DNA of 64,000 nt from Oceanidesulfovibrio indonesiensis (GCF_007625075.1 NZ_QMIE01000001.1:394848-458847), one strand, 5' to 3'; positions 40,697 to 50,891 are shown, counted from the first letter of the stretch. The notes: a model not told the origin generated them from the letters alone. Translations and numbers: made by a program.

Positions 40697-42946
40697 GTGC
40701 ACTCATATTTCGACATATTTCACTCTCGTCGCGGCCGTTTCGGCCAGGAATGGAAAGCCATCGTCGCCATCTGCGCCATCGTGCTGCTGGCCGGAACAGC
40801 CGTGCGCATGCAGGAGCTGCCGTCCTGGAACCAGGAAGCGTACAAAGTCGCGGGCGAGTTCATCATGGGAACGCACGACGCCTACCACTGGCTGGCCGGC
40901 GCTCTGGGCTTCGGCACCGCGGCGGATCAGCCGCCGTCCCGGTTGCTGCGTGTGGTGAGCGGGCTGACCGGATTCTCCGCAGGGAACACGGGATTTTTTC
41001 TGCCGGCGGTGTTCGGCGGGCTCGTGGGCGCGGCCACGGTGCTCTGGGCCTGGGCTCTCGGGGGCCTGCGCGCCGGGCTGGTCGCCGGCGTGGTCGCAAC
41101 CATGGCTCCGGGATACTACTACCGCAGCCGCCTGGGGTACTACGACACGGACATCGTAACCCTGTTGTTTCCGTTGCTGCTCACGTTCGGACTGGCGCTC
41201 TGGCTGGAAAGTTCATTGCGGCCAAGCTGGCTGAAGCGCTTCGGTCCCGAGCGCGATCCCGGGCGTTTTGAGGACGGCGGCGGCGACCAAGATGCCGAGA
41301 GAGCGCGCGCGGACGCTTATATCCCTGATCGATTCTTCCTTCTCTGGCCGGCGCTGCTGGGCGGGTTTGGCGCATGGGCCGCATTGTGGCACGGCCACAT
41401 GCTCACGTTTTTGCAGCTCACCGTGTTCATGCTGCTGTTCCTCGTCGCTGCCGCGGGCAGGCGAGGACGCCGGGGCGCACTGCTCTGGGGTGTGGCCGCT
41501 TTTGCCGCGGCCGGCTTCTGGGGTGGCTTCGGCTTCGTGGGCGCTCTTGCTGCGGCGCTCATTGCGGCGGCGTTGCCCGCATCCACCCGGATGCGCCTCA
41601 ATGCCTGGATTTCCGGCCTCGCACTCGTCCTGGTCGTGCTGGTGGCATCCGGCGCGGCCGGCGCCATCATCGACGGCGCCGCATCCTTTCTGGGCAGTTA
41701 CGTCAAACCTGTGGCGCAGCAGTCGGCCTTCCGCGGCCGGGAAGTCGGCGAACTCGTGTTCCCGGGCATCGGACAGTCGGTCATCGAGGCGCAGAACCTG
41801 CCGCTGGCCGAGGTCTTTGCCCGTTTCCATCCCTGGAACTGGCTCTCCCTGGCGGGCATCGGCGGGTTTCTGTTCCTGCTCGTGCTGCGACCCACCGCAT
41901 TGTTTCTGCTGCCTTTTCTGCTCATATCGCTCGCCTCGTTCAAGCTCGGCACGCGCATGGCCATGTTCGGCGCGCCGGCCGTGGGTCTCGGGGTGGGCTT
42001 TCTGTTCCTGTGGATGGGCCGGACCGTGTTCGGCGGGCGTCCCTGGAGCAACTATGCGCTCACCCTTGTTCTGGGGGCAATCGCGTTCGTGCTGGCTCTG
42101 CCTGGTCTGTCCGTGTTCAAGGAGCTGCCGCCCACGCCGGTGCTGTCCCGGAATCATGCCGAAGCGCTGATCGCCCTGGGCCAAACGGCCGATGAAGGCA
42201 GCCAGGTGTGGACCTGGTGGGACTGGGGCTACGCCACTCATTACTACGCCCAGCTCCACTCCTTTGCCGACGGCGGCCGCCACTACGGAGAGCACGTCTT
42301 TACTCTTGGGCTCGCCCTGACCACGCCGAACCCCCTGCAGTCCGCACAGCTCATCCAGTTCTCGGCCCTGAACGACAACGAGCCCTGGCACGCCTGGGAG
42401 GACATGGGAATGTACGAAACGCGGGAGTTCCTGCGCAGCCTGGGCTCGGACGTCAAGAATTTCGCGCCGGAGACGTCGCAATACGTGGTGGCGACCTTCG
42501 AGAACATCCGGTTGTCGCCGTGGATTTGCTACTACGGGACGTGGGATTTCGAAAAACAAAAGGGCGTGCACGCGCGTGTGGCCTCGATCCGGGAGTCATT
42601 CAACCTGGACTGGGACGAAGGCGCGATGGTGCTCCAGAGCGATGATGAGCCCGTGCCCGTGAAGTCCATCCACGTGCTCACCGCCGATGGTCGGAAGGAC
42701 CGCCACTACGAGCAGAACGCCGGGCCGCATCTGATTCTGAACACGGAGAGCCAGCGCTACTTTGCCGTGGACGAGCTGGCGTTCCAGTCCATGCTCGTGC
42801 AGCTGTTGATTGCGCCCAAGGATTTAGAGCGGATGAACCGCCATTTCGAACTCGTATACGACGACTTTCCCTGGGTGCGCATCTACAAGGTGCGCGCGAA
42901 GCAGCCGCCGTTTCTCAACGGTGGTGGTACGGAGTCCCGGCAATGA
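40697..42946 (+). CDS. STT3/PglB/AglB-type oligosaccharyltransferase
   Basis: A 749-aa membrane enzyme that transfers a lipid-linked glycan to asparagine. The N-terminal ~420 residues hold about a dozen membrane helices. The first metal/catalytic motif is GTHDAYHW (D61), the second is GYYDTDI (D150/D152), and the external-loop glutamate motif is SVIEAQ. The C-terminal periplasmic domain has the WWDWG motif (507-511), which binds the +2 Ser/Thr of the sequon. All catalytic motifs are intact. GTG 40697 is the proposed start; no strong ribosome site is visible and a further upstream start is possible. No flippase is adjacent. Its 3-prime end overlaps rlmH by 32 bp. Confidence 0.9.
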   Translation: MHSYFDIFHSRRGRFGQEWKAIVAICAIVLLAGTAVRMQELPSWNQEAYKVAGEFIMGTHDAYHWLAGALGFGTAADQPPSRLLRVVSGLTGFSAGNTGFFLPAVFGGLVGAATVLWAWALGGLRAGLVAGVVATMAPGYYYRSRLGYYDTDIVTLLFPLLLTFGLALWLESSLRPSWLKRFGPERDPGRFEDGGGDQDAERARADAYIPDRFFLLWPALLGGFGAWAALWHGHMLTFLQLTVFMLLFLVAAAGRRGRRGALLWGVAAFAAAGFWGGFGFVGALAAALIAAALPASTRMRLNAWISGLALVLVVLVASGAAGAIIDGAASFLGSYVKPVAQQSAFRGREVGELVFPGIGQSVIEAQNLPLAEVFARFHPWNWLSLAGIGGFLFLLVLRPTALFLLPFLLISLASFKLGTRMAMFGAPAVGLGVGFLFLWMGRTVFGGRPWSNYALTLVLGAIAFVLALPGLSVFKELPPTPVLSRNHAEALIALGQTADEGSQVWTWWDWGYATHYYAQLHSFADGGRHYGEHVFTLGLALTTPNPLQSAQLIQFSALNDNEPWHAWEDMGMYETREFLRSLGSDVKNFAPETSQYVVATFENIRLSPWICYYGTWDFEKQKGVHARVASIRESFNLDWDEGAMVLQSDDEPVPVKSIHVLTADGRKDRHYEQNAGPHLILNTESQRYFAVDELAFQSMLVQLLIAPKDLERMNRHFELVYDDFPWVRIYKVRAKQPPFLNGGGTESRQ

Positions 42947-43385
42947 TGGTCGAGGCGCGGTAGAGCTGCTCCAGCAGGACGACCCGGGCAAGTTCGTGGG
43001 GCAGCGTCATGGGCCCCAGGCTCATGGTGTGCGACGCCCTGCGCCGCACGGCCGGGGAGAGTCCGAACGCCCCGCCCACGATGAAGCAGGGCCGGCGGTT
43101 CTGGTCTTCCAGCATGGCGTCCATCCAGTGGGCGAACGCCTCCGACCCGCGGGCCTTGCCGCGTTCGTCCAGGCAGATGGGGATGTCCCGGTCGTCCAGG
43201 GCGGCGAGAATCTTTTCGCCCTCCCACGCGGACTTGTCCTCCGGCCCCAGCTTGGGCGGGCCGTCCTTGACCGTGCTCTCTTCCAGCCGATATTGCCTGG
43301 AGACCGCCTCGACGTAATGCGCGGCGGCGCCGCGGAAAAAGGGCTGCTTGAGCTTGCCCACGGCTATAAGGCGGATAATTCGCAT
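42915..43385 (-). CDS. rlmH: 23S rRNA (pseudouridine1915-N3)-methyltransferase
   Basis: A 156-aa SPOUT-class enzyme. It opens with MRIIRLIAVGKLKQPF, has the SAM-knot FIVGGAFGLSP (the usual IGGADG with A-F in place of A-D) and ends with the conserved YRASTIIAGTPYHH tail. It methylates helix 69 of 23S rRNA in the assembled ribosome. It converges on and overlaps the oligosaccharyltransferase gene by 32 bp. Confidence 0.94.
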   Translation of the reverse strand: MRIIRLIAVGKLKQPFFRGAAAHYVEAVSRQYRLEESTVKDGPPKLGPEDKSAWEGEKILAALDDRDIPICLDERGKARGSEAFAHWMDAMLEDQNRRPCFIVGGAFGLSPAVRRRASHTMSLGPMTLPHELARVVLLEQLYRASTIIAGTPYHHR

Positions 43386-43535
43386 GGTCGCGTCCCGTGA
43401 GGTAATGATGATGACAGGCAGGGCCGGAACTGTTGAACAGAGAGCCCCATGGTAGACCGGGCCGGACAGGACGGCAACTCCGGCTGTCGCCTAGAGGTCT
43501 CGGATCAAAAAATTTGAACCACAACCACGAACGCC

Positions 43536-44165
43536 ATGAATCCTCTGACATACGAAGAAGCTGTGGGCCGTCTGCGCGCAGGCTCCAGCCTCGTCTATCC
43601 TACGGAAACCTTTTTCGGCCTTGGCTGCAAGGCCACGGACCCGCAGGCTGTGGGCGGCGTGGTTCGCTGCAAGGGCCGTCCTGAGGCGAAGCCCTTGCCC
43701 GTCATCGTAGGCTCCCTGGACCAGCTGGACCCGCTGACCGAAGGATTTCCGGAAGTCTCGCAACAGAACTGCCTGGAAGCGCTGGCTGCGCGGTTCTGGC
43801 CCGGACCCGTGGCGGTGCTGCTGCCCGCGCGGAAGGATTTGCCCCGGCCCCTGCACGGCGCCACAGGCCATGTGGCGGTGCGCGTGTGCGGGCATCCTCT
43901 TGCGCGGCGGCTGTGCCTGGAGGTGGGCGAGCCCCTCGTGGCCACCAGCGCGAACATGGCCGGCGCTCCGCCCGCTGCCACAGTGGCGGATTTGGATATG
44001 GAGCTGGTCCGCGCCGCCGGCGGATACGTGCATGGACCGCCGGACCCGGTGGGCGCCATGCCGTCCACCATTGTATCCATTCTGGAGGGAGGCTCGTTGC
44101 GTATCATGCGCCAAGGCATCGTGCCGTGCGAAGCGTTCTCGGACCTCGGTTTCCGTGTCGTGTAA
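43536..44165 (+). CDS. L-threonylcarbamoyladenylate synthase (TsaC/YrdC/Sua5 family)
   Basis: A 209-aa YrdC-domain protein. The nucleotide-binding signature is VYPTETFFGLGC followed by KGRPEAKPLPVIV; SANMAGAPP and STIVSILEGG complete the family pattern. It supplies threonylcarbamoyl-AMP for t6A modification of ANN-decoding tRNAs. It lacks the extra Sua5 domain. It stands alone, divergent from rlmH. Confidence 0.92.
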   Translation: MNPLTYEEAVGRLRAGSSLVYPTETFFGLGCKATDPQAVGGVVRCKGRPEAKPLPVIVGSLDQLDPLTEGFPEVSQQNCLEALAARFWPGPVAVLLPARKDLPRPLHGATGHVAVRVCGHPLARRLCLEVGEPLVATSANMAGAPPAATVADLDMELVRAAGGYVHGPPDPVGAMPSTIVSILEGGSLRIMRQGIVPCEAFSDLGFRVV

Positions 44166-44406
44166 GTGCGAAAGACACCCAGACCTCCGGAGTTGAAAAA
44201 ATTGAACCGCCATTGCGCGCCAGGCGCATACGGACAGGGAGGGGTTCAAATATTTTAACGCAGCGAGGCCTGGACACGGCGTGGTGTGGAGGATGTCTAC
44301 TCTGGTAAGATTCTGAAATAATTTTACATACACAAAAACAGGAAGGGTGGGTGTTTTTTGGCATCCAGCTTGCTAGTACCCAGATACCTTCCTATTGCTT
44401 TTGCAG

Positions 44407-44453
44407 AAGCCGGCTTGGTCGATGAGGACGATCAAGCCGGCTTCTCTTTTTGG
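44407..44453 (+). terminator. Long hairpin with plus-strand U-tract
   Basis: AGAAGCCGGCTTG (44407-44419) and CAAGCCGGCTTCT (44435-44447) form a perfect 13-bp stem extended by GTCG/CGAT pairs, then CTTTTT on the plus strand. It would end plus-strand transcripts from the TsaC-like gene. The heptosyltransferase stop codon lies inside its right arm. Confidence 0.75.
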
Positions 44454-45403
44454 GCGGCAATCGAGGCCAGGACATGACGCTCCACCTCCTCCACGGAGAT
44501 GGTCGCCATGCAGCGCCGCGTTTCGCATGTGATGGACCGCGTGGTGCGCGAGCACGGCCGGCACTCTGCGTGGGCGCGCAGGATCCGGACGCCGTCCGGG
44601 GCCCACTGCCGCGCGCTGGTGGGTCCGAACAGGGCGATGCACGGCGCGCCGGCGAGAGCGGCGAGATGCAGGGGGCCGGTGTCCGCGCTGACCGACACTG
44701 AGGCCCCGGCGATGGCCGCCGCAAGTTCGGCCAGGGTGGCGGGCCTCGCGACGGGGATTTCCTGGGCGTCGAAACCACGCTCCAGTTCCGCCGGACCCAG
44801 AGCCAGCCTGCAAAAGGCCCCCCTGTTCCTGAGGCGCCGGGCAAGATCGAGCCAGTTATTCATAGGCCACTCCTTGGCCCGGTGACCCGCGCCCGGAAAC
44901 AGCAAGACATCCCCGCCCCGGCCCACTCCGCTCCAACCTGCAACTCGCTCGCGCCACACGGCGGCGTGGTCCTGCGGCCAGGCAATGCCGAGCTGTTCGC
45001 GAAGCATGCGGGCGAGATGTTCGCGAGTGGATTCCTCCGCATCCGGTCCGACCATGGGCAGGAACACGAGCCGCGTCGGGTCGTCGGATCGATGATCGAG
45101 AAGCGTTTCGGCAAAGGGCGGTGTGCGCAGGCCGATCCAGACAATCAGCGAGCCGGCAAGCGAGGACAGGGCTGGGGTGCGCCAGTCCGCTGCACTGTAT
45201 AGGCGTTCCACGGCGGCGCGCATCTCGGCCGGCGCCGGCTCGAACCCGGCGGCCCGCGCCCAATCCATATATGTCTCGCGACCGGCGTAGAACAGCGGCG
45301 CTTCCTGATCGTACCGACGCGCCAGGGCCAGAAGCGCCGGCCAGGCGATGAGAAAATCCCCCACCGCGCCGTTGTGGACGAGTATGATCTTGTCAGCAGC
45401 CAT
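44432..45403 (-). CDS. Family 9 glycosyltransferase (heptosyltransferase-like)
   Basis: A 323-aa GT-B enzyme. It opens with ILVHNGAVGDFLIAWPAL, the GT9 N-terminal loop; the donor site has FPGAGHRAKEWPMNNW, SVSADTGPLHLAALAGAPCIALFGPT and QWAPDGVRILRAH. The tail keeps the C-x-x-C and C-...-C pattern CRPCSRT...CETRRCMATISVEEV, common in lipopolysaccharide core enzymes. It probably adds heptose or a related sugar to the core. It is divergent from the Nudix gene. Confidence 0.9.
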   Translation of the reverse strand: MAADKIILVHNGAVGDFLIAWPALLALARRYDQEAPLFYAGRETYMDWARAAGFEPAPAEMRAAVERLYSAADWRTPALSSLAGSLIVWIGLRTPPFAETLLDHRSDDPTRLVFLPMVGPDAEESTREHLARMLREQLGIAWPQDHAAVWRERVAGWSGVGRGGDVLLFPGAGHRAKEWPMNNWLDLARRLRNRGAFCRLALGPAELERGFDAQEIPVARPATLAELAAAIAGASVSVSADTGPLHLAALAGAPCIALFGPTSARQWAPDGVRILRAHAECRPCSRTTRSITCETRRCMATISVEEVERHVLASIAAQKEKPA

Positions 45404-45467
45404 CTCCAGGCGATATGGTCATACACTGGAGAAGGCAAGTCCCTGGATTCTGATGCAAGGAGGATTC

Positions 45468-45926
45468 ATGTCCCGGCAGATTCCCTGCCCGCATTGCGGC
45501 AGGTCGACTGGAATATTCGATAATCCCACGCCGACGGTGGATGTGGTGATCTTTGATCCACTCCGCGGCGTGGTGTTGATCGAGCGCAGGAATTTCCCTA
45601 CGGGCTGGGCGCTGCCCGGCGGGTTCGTGGACAGCGGCGAGCGGGTGGAGACGGCCGCCGTGCGCGAGGCCAGGGAGGAAACCGGGCTGGACGTGGTGCT
45701 CACATCGGTTCTGGGAGTGTACTCGGATCCGGACCGCGACCCTCGCCAGCACACGCTCTCCGTGGTGTTCACCGCCCAGGCCAGAAATCCTGACGCCCTG
45801 CAGGCCGGTGATGACGCCGGGCATGCGCGGTTTTTTCCGTTGGGCGACTGGCCCACGCCATTGGCGTTCGATCATGCGAAGATTCTTGGTGATTTCGAAG
45901 CACGTCTTTCGCGTCTGGCTCCATGA
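45468..45926 (+). CDS. Nudix hydrolase
   Basis: A 152-aa protein from ATG 45468 with a perfect AAGGAGG before it. The Nudix box is complete: GGFVDSGERVETAAVREAREETG, with the REXXEE core R-E-A-R-E-E. The N-terminal CPHCGR pair is a half zinc-ribbon. Such proteins hydrolyse nucleoside diphosphate compounds such as ADP-ribose or 8-oxo-dGTP; the substrate is not determined. A heptosyltransferase and glycogen genes flank it, so ADP-sugar is possible but unproven. Confidence 0.92.
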   Translation: MSRQIPCPHCGRSTGIFDNPTPTVDVVIFDPLRGVVLIERRNFPTGWALPGGFVDSGERVETAAVREAREETGLDVVLTSVLGVYSDPDRDPRQHTLSVVFTAQARNPDALQAGDDAGHARFFPLGDWPTPLAFDHAKILGDFEARLSRLAP

Positions 45927-46116
45927 GCCGAAAGACGATTCTGTGACAGAGAGGACGAATGTGTTCTGGAATGCTTGCCATTCCCTGCAAGCCGTGCCAC
46001 AAACTATACAGATATTTTAGAATCCCCTCCGCCCTGGAGGGAAAGCCAAGTTGCCGGTGTGCGGTCGCGCACAGGGAGAGATCGAGGGCGATGGCCCGCG
46101 GCCGGCAGGGGGGAGC

Positions 46117-47577
46117 ATGCCGCCGAAATCGTTGATCCTGTTCGCCGCTTCTGAAATGTACCCCTTCTCCAAGACTGGCGGTCTCGGCGACGTGATGGGC
46201 TCGCTGCCGCTGAGTCTGCACCGTCAGGGATGCAATGTCGCCGTGGTGACCCCTCTCTACGGCCGATTGAACACGGGCGACTACCCGCTGCATCTGCTCT
46301 ATTCGGACTGCCCGGTTGGCTACCCCTGGGCGCCCGTCACGGCGGATATCTACCTGGCGGATTTCCACGGCATGCCGGTGTACTTCATCCATCGCGACGA
46401 GTATTTCGACCGGCGCTTTTATTACAATACCTACAAGGGCGACTACTTCGACAACTGCGAGCGGTTCATATTCTTCTCCCGCGCGGTCGTCGAGCTGTCG
46501 CGCCTGCTGGAGACGCCGCCAGCCGTGATCCACGCCAGCGACTGGCAGACGGCGCTCGTGCCGGCGTATCTGTATTTCGCACGCATGTCCGACCCCACAT
46601 GGCGTGACACCCGCACCGTGCTCACCATCCACAACCTGGCCTTCCAGGGCCGGTTCTCCTCGCGCCTGTTCTGGACCTCCGGTTTGCCGCCGCACGCCTG
46701 GTCCTTGGACGGGGCCGAGTACTTCGGGGATTTCAACCTGCTGAAAGCAGGCATCGCCTATTCGGACATGGTGACCACGGTGAGCCCCAGCTACGCCAAG
46801 GAAATCCGCTTCAGCGCCTCGTGCGGCTGCGGTCTGGAAGGCATACTCACCAAACGCGCCGACCGCGTGCAGGGCATCCTCAACGGCGCGGACTACGAGG
46901 TGTGGGACCCCCGCGACGACAGGTACCTGCCGTGCTGTTACGGCGCCCGGGAAATAGACGGCAAGCAAACGTGCAAGCGCGAGCTGATTGCGGAGCTGGG
47001 ACTGAGCGAAGAACTCCTGGATCGGCCCGTGCTCGGCTTCATCGGCCGGCTGCGCGAACAGAAAGGCATCGACCTGCTGCTCGAAATATTGCCCGAACTC
47101 ATGAAGCTCGACGTGGGCGTGGTGGTCCTGGGCGAAGGAGATATGATATACGAGGAGCAGTGCCTCGCGGCCATGGAGGATTATCTGGGCCGGTTCTCCG
47201 CGCGGGTGAGCTACACCGAGGATCTCGCCCACCGCATCCAGGCCGGGTGCGACATTTTTCTTATGCCCTCGCGGTACGAGCCGTGCGGCCTCACCCAGAT
47301 ATACGCCCTGCGCTATGGCACGCCGCCGGTGGCCACTGCCGTGGGAGGCCTGCGGGACACCATCGTTCCGTATCCGGATGAAGAATCCACGGGCTTTACA
47401 TTTGCCGAAGCCGAGCCGGCGCAGTTCCTGGAGGCGGTCCGGCAGGCCGTGTCCGTGTGGGAGGACCGTGCGGCCTGGGCCGGATTGCGCAAGCGCGCCA
47501 TGGACCAGGAGTTCAGCTGGGACCGCGCCGCCAGGGAATATCTGGACGTGTACCGGGATCTGGGCGCGGCGGTGTGA
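46117..47577 (+). CDS. glgA: Glycogen synthase (ADP-glucose type)
   Basis: A 486-aa GT5 enzyme. ADP-glucose binding K-x-G-G is SKTGGLGDV near residue 19; it has the NLAFQG block, [14 protein letters not shown] and the catalytic C-terminal [33 protein letters not shown] 46117 follows a GGGGGGAG ribosome site; a TTG at 46051 is not needed. Length is normal. glgB follows 44 bp downstream, so they form a glycogen operon; no glgC or glgP is in the window. A small GC hairpin (46025-46041) lies in the leader. Confidence 0.95.
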   Translation: MPPKSLILFAASEMYPFSKTGGLGDVMGSLPLSLHRQGCNVAVVTPLYGRLNTGDYPLHLLYSDCPVGYPWAPVTADIYLADFHGMPVYFIHRDEYFDRRFYYNTYKGDYFDNCERFIFFSRAVVELSRLLETPPAVIHASDWQTALVPAYLYFARMSDPTWRDTRTVLTIHNLAFQGRFSSRLFWTSGLPPHAWSLDGAEYFGDFNLLKAGIAYSDMVTTVSPSYAKEIRFSASCGCGLEGILTKRADRVQGILNGADYEVWDPRDDRYLPCCYGAREIDGKQTCKRELIAELGLSEELLDRPVLGFIGRLREQKGIDLLLEILPELMKLDVGVVVLGEGDMIYEEQCLAAMEDYLGRFSARVSYTEDLAHRIQAGCDIFLMPSRYEPCGLTQIYALRYGTPPVATAVGGLRDTIVPYPDEESTGFTFAEAEPAQFLEAVRQAVSVWEDRAAWAGLRKRAMDQEFSWDRAAREYLDVYRDLGAAV

Positions 47578-47621
47578 CATCGCCCCGCACACGGGACAGA
47601 ACCTTTTCAAGGAGCAGCATC

Positions 47622-49565
47622 ATGGCCTCGACCAGGCCTGTGGACATACCCGAATTCGATCTTTACCTGTACGGCCGCGGCGAGCATTGGGACATCTACC
47701 GCGTGCTCGGCGCGCATCCTTACGAGCAGGACGGCGAGCACGGCTATCGTTTCGCAGTCTGGGCGCCCAACGCGCAGGAGGTTCACGTCACGGGCGAGTT
47801 CAACGACTGGCGTTGGGGCGAGTATCCGTTGTACCCGGTGGCCGCCTCCGGGGTCTGGGCGTGTTTCGTGCCCGGCCTGACGCTGGGGACGCTCTACAAG
47901 CTCGGCATCAAGGACTACTCGGGACACATCATATACAAAACCGATCCCTATGCCTTGTATGCGGAGAAGCGCCCCAGCAACGCCGCCAGGACATGGACCC
48001 TGGACGGCTACGAATGGAACGACGAGGAGTGGATGCGCACCCGGCGGGAGCAGGGGCTGCCGCTGCGCCGCGCCGTTTCCATCTACGAAGTCCATCCCGG
48101 CTCCTGGCGGCGCAAGGACGATGGCGGGTTCCTCTCTTACAACGAGCTGGCCGACCAGCTCATCCCGTACGTGAGAGAGCTGGGGTTCACGCATATCCAG
48201 CTCATGCCCGTGGCCGAGCATCCTCTGGACGAGTCATGGGGGTATCAGACCAGCCACTACTTCGCGCCCACGTCCCGCTTCGGCGCGCCGGACGACTTCC
48301 GAAACTTCGTGGACCGCTGTCACGGCGCGGGCATCGGCGTTCTGCTGGACTGGGTGCCCGGGCATTTTCCCAAAGACGCGTGGAGCCTCGGCCGGTTCGA
48401 CGGCACGGCCCTTTATGAACATGCCGACCCCAGGCAGGGCGAGCACCCGGACTGGGGCACCTACATCTTCAACTACGGTCGCAACGAGGTGCGCAATTTC
48501 CTGCTGGCCAACGCCCTGTACTGGCTCAAGGAATTCCACATCGACGGCATCCGCATAGACGCCGTGGCCTCCATGCTTTACCTGGACTACTCCCGCGAGC
48601 ACGGCGAGTGGGTGCCCAACATCTATGGCGGCCGCGAGAACCTGGAGGCCATCTCGTTCCTCAAGGAGCTCAACCGCGTGGTGCACGAGCATTACCCCGG
48701 AGCCATAATGGTTGCGGAGGAATCCACGGCCTGGCCCGGCGTCTCCCGGCCGTTGTACGTGGGCGGTCTCGGTTTCACCTTCAAGTGGAACATGGGCTGG
48801 ATGCACGACACGCTGGAGTACTTCGCCAAGGAACCCATCCACCGCTCGCACCATCAGAACACGCTCACCTTCTCCATGCTGTATGCGTTCACAGAAAACT
48901 TCGTGCTGCCGCTCTCCCACGACGAGGTCGTCCACGGCAAAGGCGCGCTGCTTTCCAAGATGCCGGGCGACATCTGGCAGCAGCAGGCCAACCTGCGCCT
49001 GCTCTTTGCGTACCAATGGGCGCATCCGGGCAAAAAGCTGCTGTTCATGGGCGGCGAGTTCGGCCAGTGGAACGAGTGGAAGGAGTCCGGCCAGCTGGAC
49101 TGGGTTCTGCTCGAATTCCCGTCCCACCAGGGTCTGACCCGCTGTCTGACAGACCTGAACCGCATCCTGCGCGAGGAGCCGGCCATGCACCTCTTCGACC
49201 ACGAGTGGCGTGGGTTCCAGTGGCTGGACTTTTCGGACTACGCCAGCTCGGTGCTCAGTTTCCTGCGGCTTGCGCCGGAGTGGCGGCCTTCCGAGGACGC
49301 GGACGAGGTCGTTCCTGCGGCGCCGTCCATCGTCTGGGTTTTCAATTTCACTCCGGTTGTGCGGGAGAACTACGTCATCCCGGCGCCGCACGGCGGCATG
49401 TGGCGGGAGATATTCAACTCGGACAGCGCCGTGTACGGCGGCTCCAACGTGGGCAACGCCGGCCAGGTTGAGGCACGGCACATCGGCGGTTCCGAAGGCT
49501 GGTCGCTTTCCCTGACCCTGCCGCCTCTGGCAGCCATGGCCTTCAAGCCGGCGGACGCGTGGTAG
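47622..49565 (+). CDS. glgB: 1,4-alpha-glucan branching enzyme
   Basis: A 647-aa GH13 enzyme. The N-terminal CBM48 domain (~40-140) is followed by the catalytic barrel with [18 protein letters not shown] (nucleophile Asp), AEESTAWPG (acid/base Glu) and SHDEVVHGK (transition-state Asp). A beta-sandwich domain follows, to ~640. It introduces alpha-1,6 branches into glycogen made by GlgA upstream. AAGGAG precedes the ATG. Length and motifs are complete. Confidence 0.96.
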   Translation: MASTRPVDIPEFDLYLYGRGEHWDIYRVLGAHPYEQDGEHGYRFAVWAPNAQEVHVTGEFNDWRWGEYPLYPVAASGVWACFVPGLTLGTLYKLGIKDYSGHIIYKTDPYALYAEKRPSNAARTWTLDGYEWNDEEWMRTRREQGLPLRRAVSIYEVHPGSWRRKDDGGFLSYNELADQLIPYVRELGFTHIQLMPVAEHPLDESWGYQTSHYFAPTSRFGAPDDFRNFVDRCHGAGIGVLLDWVPGHFPKDAWSLGRFDGTALYEHADPRQGEHPDWGTYIFNYGRNEVRNFLLANALYWLKEFHIDGIRIDAVASMLYLDYSREHGEWVPNIYGGRENLEAISFLKELNRVVHEHYPGAIMVAEESTAWPGVSRPLYVGGLGFTFKWNMGWMHDTLEYFAKEPIHRSHHQNTLTFSMLYAFTENFVLPLSHDEVVHGKGALLSKMPGDIWQQQANLRLLFAYQWAHPGKKLLFMGGEFGQWNEWKESGQLDWVLLEFPSHQGLTRCLTDLNRILREEPAMHLFDHEWRGFQWLDFSDYASSVLSFLRLAPEWRPSEDADEVVPAAPSIVWVFNFTPVVRENYVIPAPHGGMWREIFNSDSAVYGGSNVGNAGQVEARHIGGSEGWSLSLTLPPLAAMAFKPADAW

Positions 49566-49756
49566 CGCTCTGTTGAAAATAACCGATCGCTGTGTTGCAT
49601 AACAAAGGTCAAACGCCCACGCACAAAAGTGCGTTTCGGCATGATCTTTTTGCGCTGTGAACTCGGGTGTTTCTGAGCAGACGGCAAAAATGGCTCCTTC
49701 CACAGCCAGGCAGGCGCCGTCGGAAAGCTGAGCGCACCTGTCGGAACGGCTGTGCG

Positions 49757-49786
49757 TTGACACCTTCTGCGCAATCCGCGTAATGG
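49757..49786 (+). promoter_or_regulatory. sigma70-like promoter
   Basis: TTGACA (49757-49762) and TAATGG (49781-49786) are 18 bp apart, with a second -10-like TATGAT at 49789. It lies ~70 bp upstream of the coiled-coil protein gene at 49854, in a 288-bp gap after glgB that holds no other feature. Confidence 0.55.
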
Positions 49787-49853
49787 TGTATGATAACCAC
49801 TGTGGATTCTTCGTCTTGTTGGTTGCCATCTGCGGATTTGACGGGAGTGAGCC

Positions 49854-50444
49854 ATGCGCCATGAATACGTTCCGAACAACGTCCGCCGCGTTGTGTGCGC
49901 GGTCCTTGCCGTGCTCTTCTGCTGCGTCTTCGCCGCTTCGGCCCAGGCGCGCAATATAATCCGCTGGTATGACGACGAGGGCAACCTCCACACTATCGAA
50001 TTGTCCGACCTTGGGCCGTACGAGCAGCAGGTTCAACAGGAGATTGTGGACAGTGAGCGGGGCCTGGTCGCGCCCGATGACGATCATGAGGCGATAAGCC
50101 AGGAGGCGCTGCAGGCCGAAAAGCTCGAAGAGCAATACGAACGCATCAAGGAGCAGCGGGAGCAGCGGCAGCTGCGTGAACGAATCCTTCGGCAGATCGA
50201 TTCCACCGAAAAGCAGATCGACCAGGTAACCCAGGAGATACAGGAAGTCGAGCACGAGATCACTTACAAGAAGAACCGCCAAGCCCGACTGCGGACCCAC
50301 CAGCGCCTGCGCGTTCGCCTTGCCAACGAAATCGAAAAACTCCACTATCAGCTTCACTTGCTCAACGAGAAGAAGCTGTCCCTGCAATCCAAGAAGGAGG
50401 CTCTGAGACAGCAGCTGCCTCCGCCGGTCCCTTCAGCGCCGTGA
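49854..50444 (+). CDS. Periplasmic coiled-coil protein (DUF4124-like N-terminus)
   Basis: A 196-aa protein with a signal peptide (cleavage after ASAQA, ~32). Residues 34-47 (IIRWYDDEGNLHTI) match the start of DUF4124-type domains. The rest, ~60-185, is one long coiled coil rich in E, Q, R and K (QIDQVTQEIQEVEHEI). The Pro-rich end PPPVPSAP closes it. Function unknown; probably a periplasmic structural protein. Its stop overlaps the ArfB-like gene start (GTGA), although the two functions are unrelated. Confidence 0.78.
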   Translation: MRHEYVPNNVRRVVCAVLAVLFCCVFAASAQARNIIRWYDDEGNLHTIELSDLGPYEQQVQQEIVDSERGLVAPDDDHEAISQEALQAEKLEEQYERIKEQREQRQLRERILRQIDSTEKQIDQVTQEIQEVEHEITYKKNRQARLRTHQRLRVRLANEIEKLHYQLHLLNEKKLSLQSKKEALRQQLPPPVPSAP

Positions 50445-50878
50445 ACGAAGATCGCTACATACCCCTGCCGGGCGGCGCCATGCTGGATACCCACGAGATT
50501 CGCATGGAGACGATGCGCGCCGGCGGTCCAGGCGGCCAGCACCAGAACACCTCGGATACGGCGGTGGCGCTCATTCTGTCTGTGGCGTCGTCTAAAAGTC
50601 TGGACGAGGAAGCTAAGTCTGAAATTTTCCGGAGGCTTGCCGGCAAACTCTCCAGGGACGGCGAGCTGCGCGTGGTGAGCCGCACCAGCCGCAGTCAGAA
50701 GGCCAACCGCGAGATTGCCATGAACCGGCTGGTGGACATGCTGCATGCGGCGTTGACCACGCAGAAGAAACGCAGGCGCACCCGGGTTTCCCTGGCGGCG
50801 AAGCGCCGGCGGGTGGAGTCCAAACGCCGTCACGGCGAAAAGAAAGCCCAGCGCGCCAAGCCGGATATCTCGGAGTAG
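50441..50878 (+). CDS. ArfB/YaeJ-like peptidyl-tRNA hydrolase (ribosome rescue)
   Basis: A 145-aa class I release-factor-like protein with a GTG start. The catalytic loop is GGPGGQHQNTSDTAV (28-42; GGQ intact), and the C-terminal ~45 residues are strongly basic (KKRRRTRVSLAAKRRRVESKRR), as needed to enter the empty mRNA channel of stalled ribosomes. Length equals ArfB rather than full release factors. A role as a broader translation-rescue hydrolase is inferred from the family. Confidence 0.9.
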   Translation: MNEDRYIPLPGGAMLDTHEIRMETMRAGGPGGQHQNTSDTAVALILSVASSKSLDEEAKSEIFRRLAGKLSRDGELRVVSRTSRSQKANREIAMNRLVDMLHAALTTQKKRRRTRVSLAAKRRRVESKRRHGEKKAQRAKPDISE

Positions 50879-50891
50879 AGGGATTGGTGTG

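Noticed and set aside
40491..40706. 71-codon minus-strand frame in the long intergenic gap
   Set aside because: No ribosome site, no conserved features, and it overlaps the likely leader of the oligosaccharyltransferase gene.
48234..50387. 717-codon minus-strand open frame over glgB and the coiled-coil gene
   Set aside because: It spans the boundary of two clear plus-strand genes and shows no domain; an artefact of high GC.
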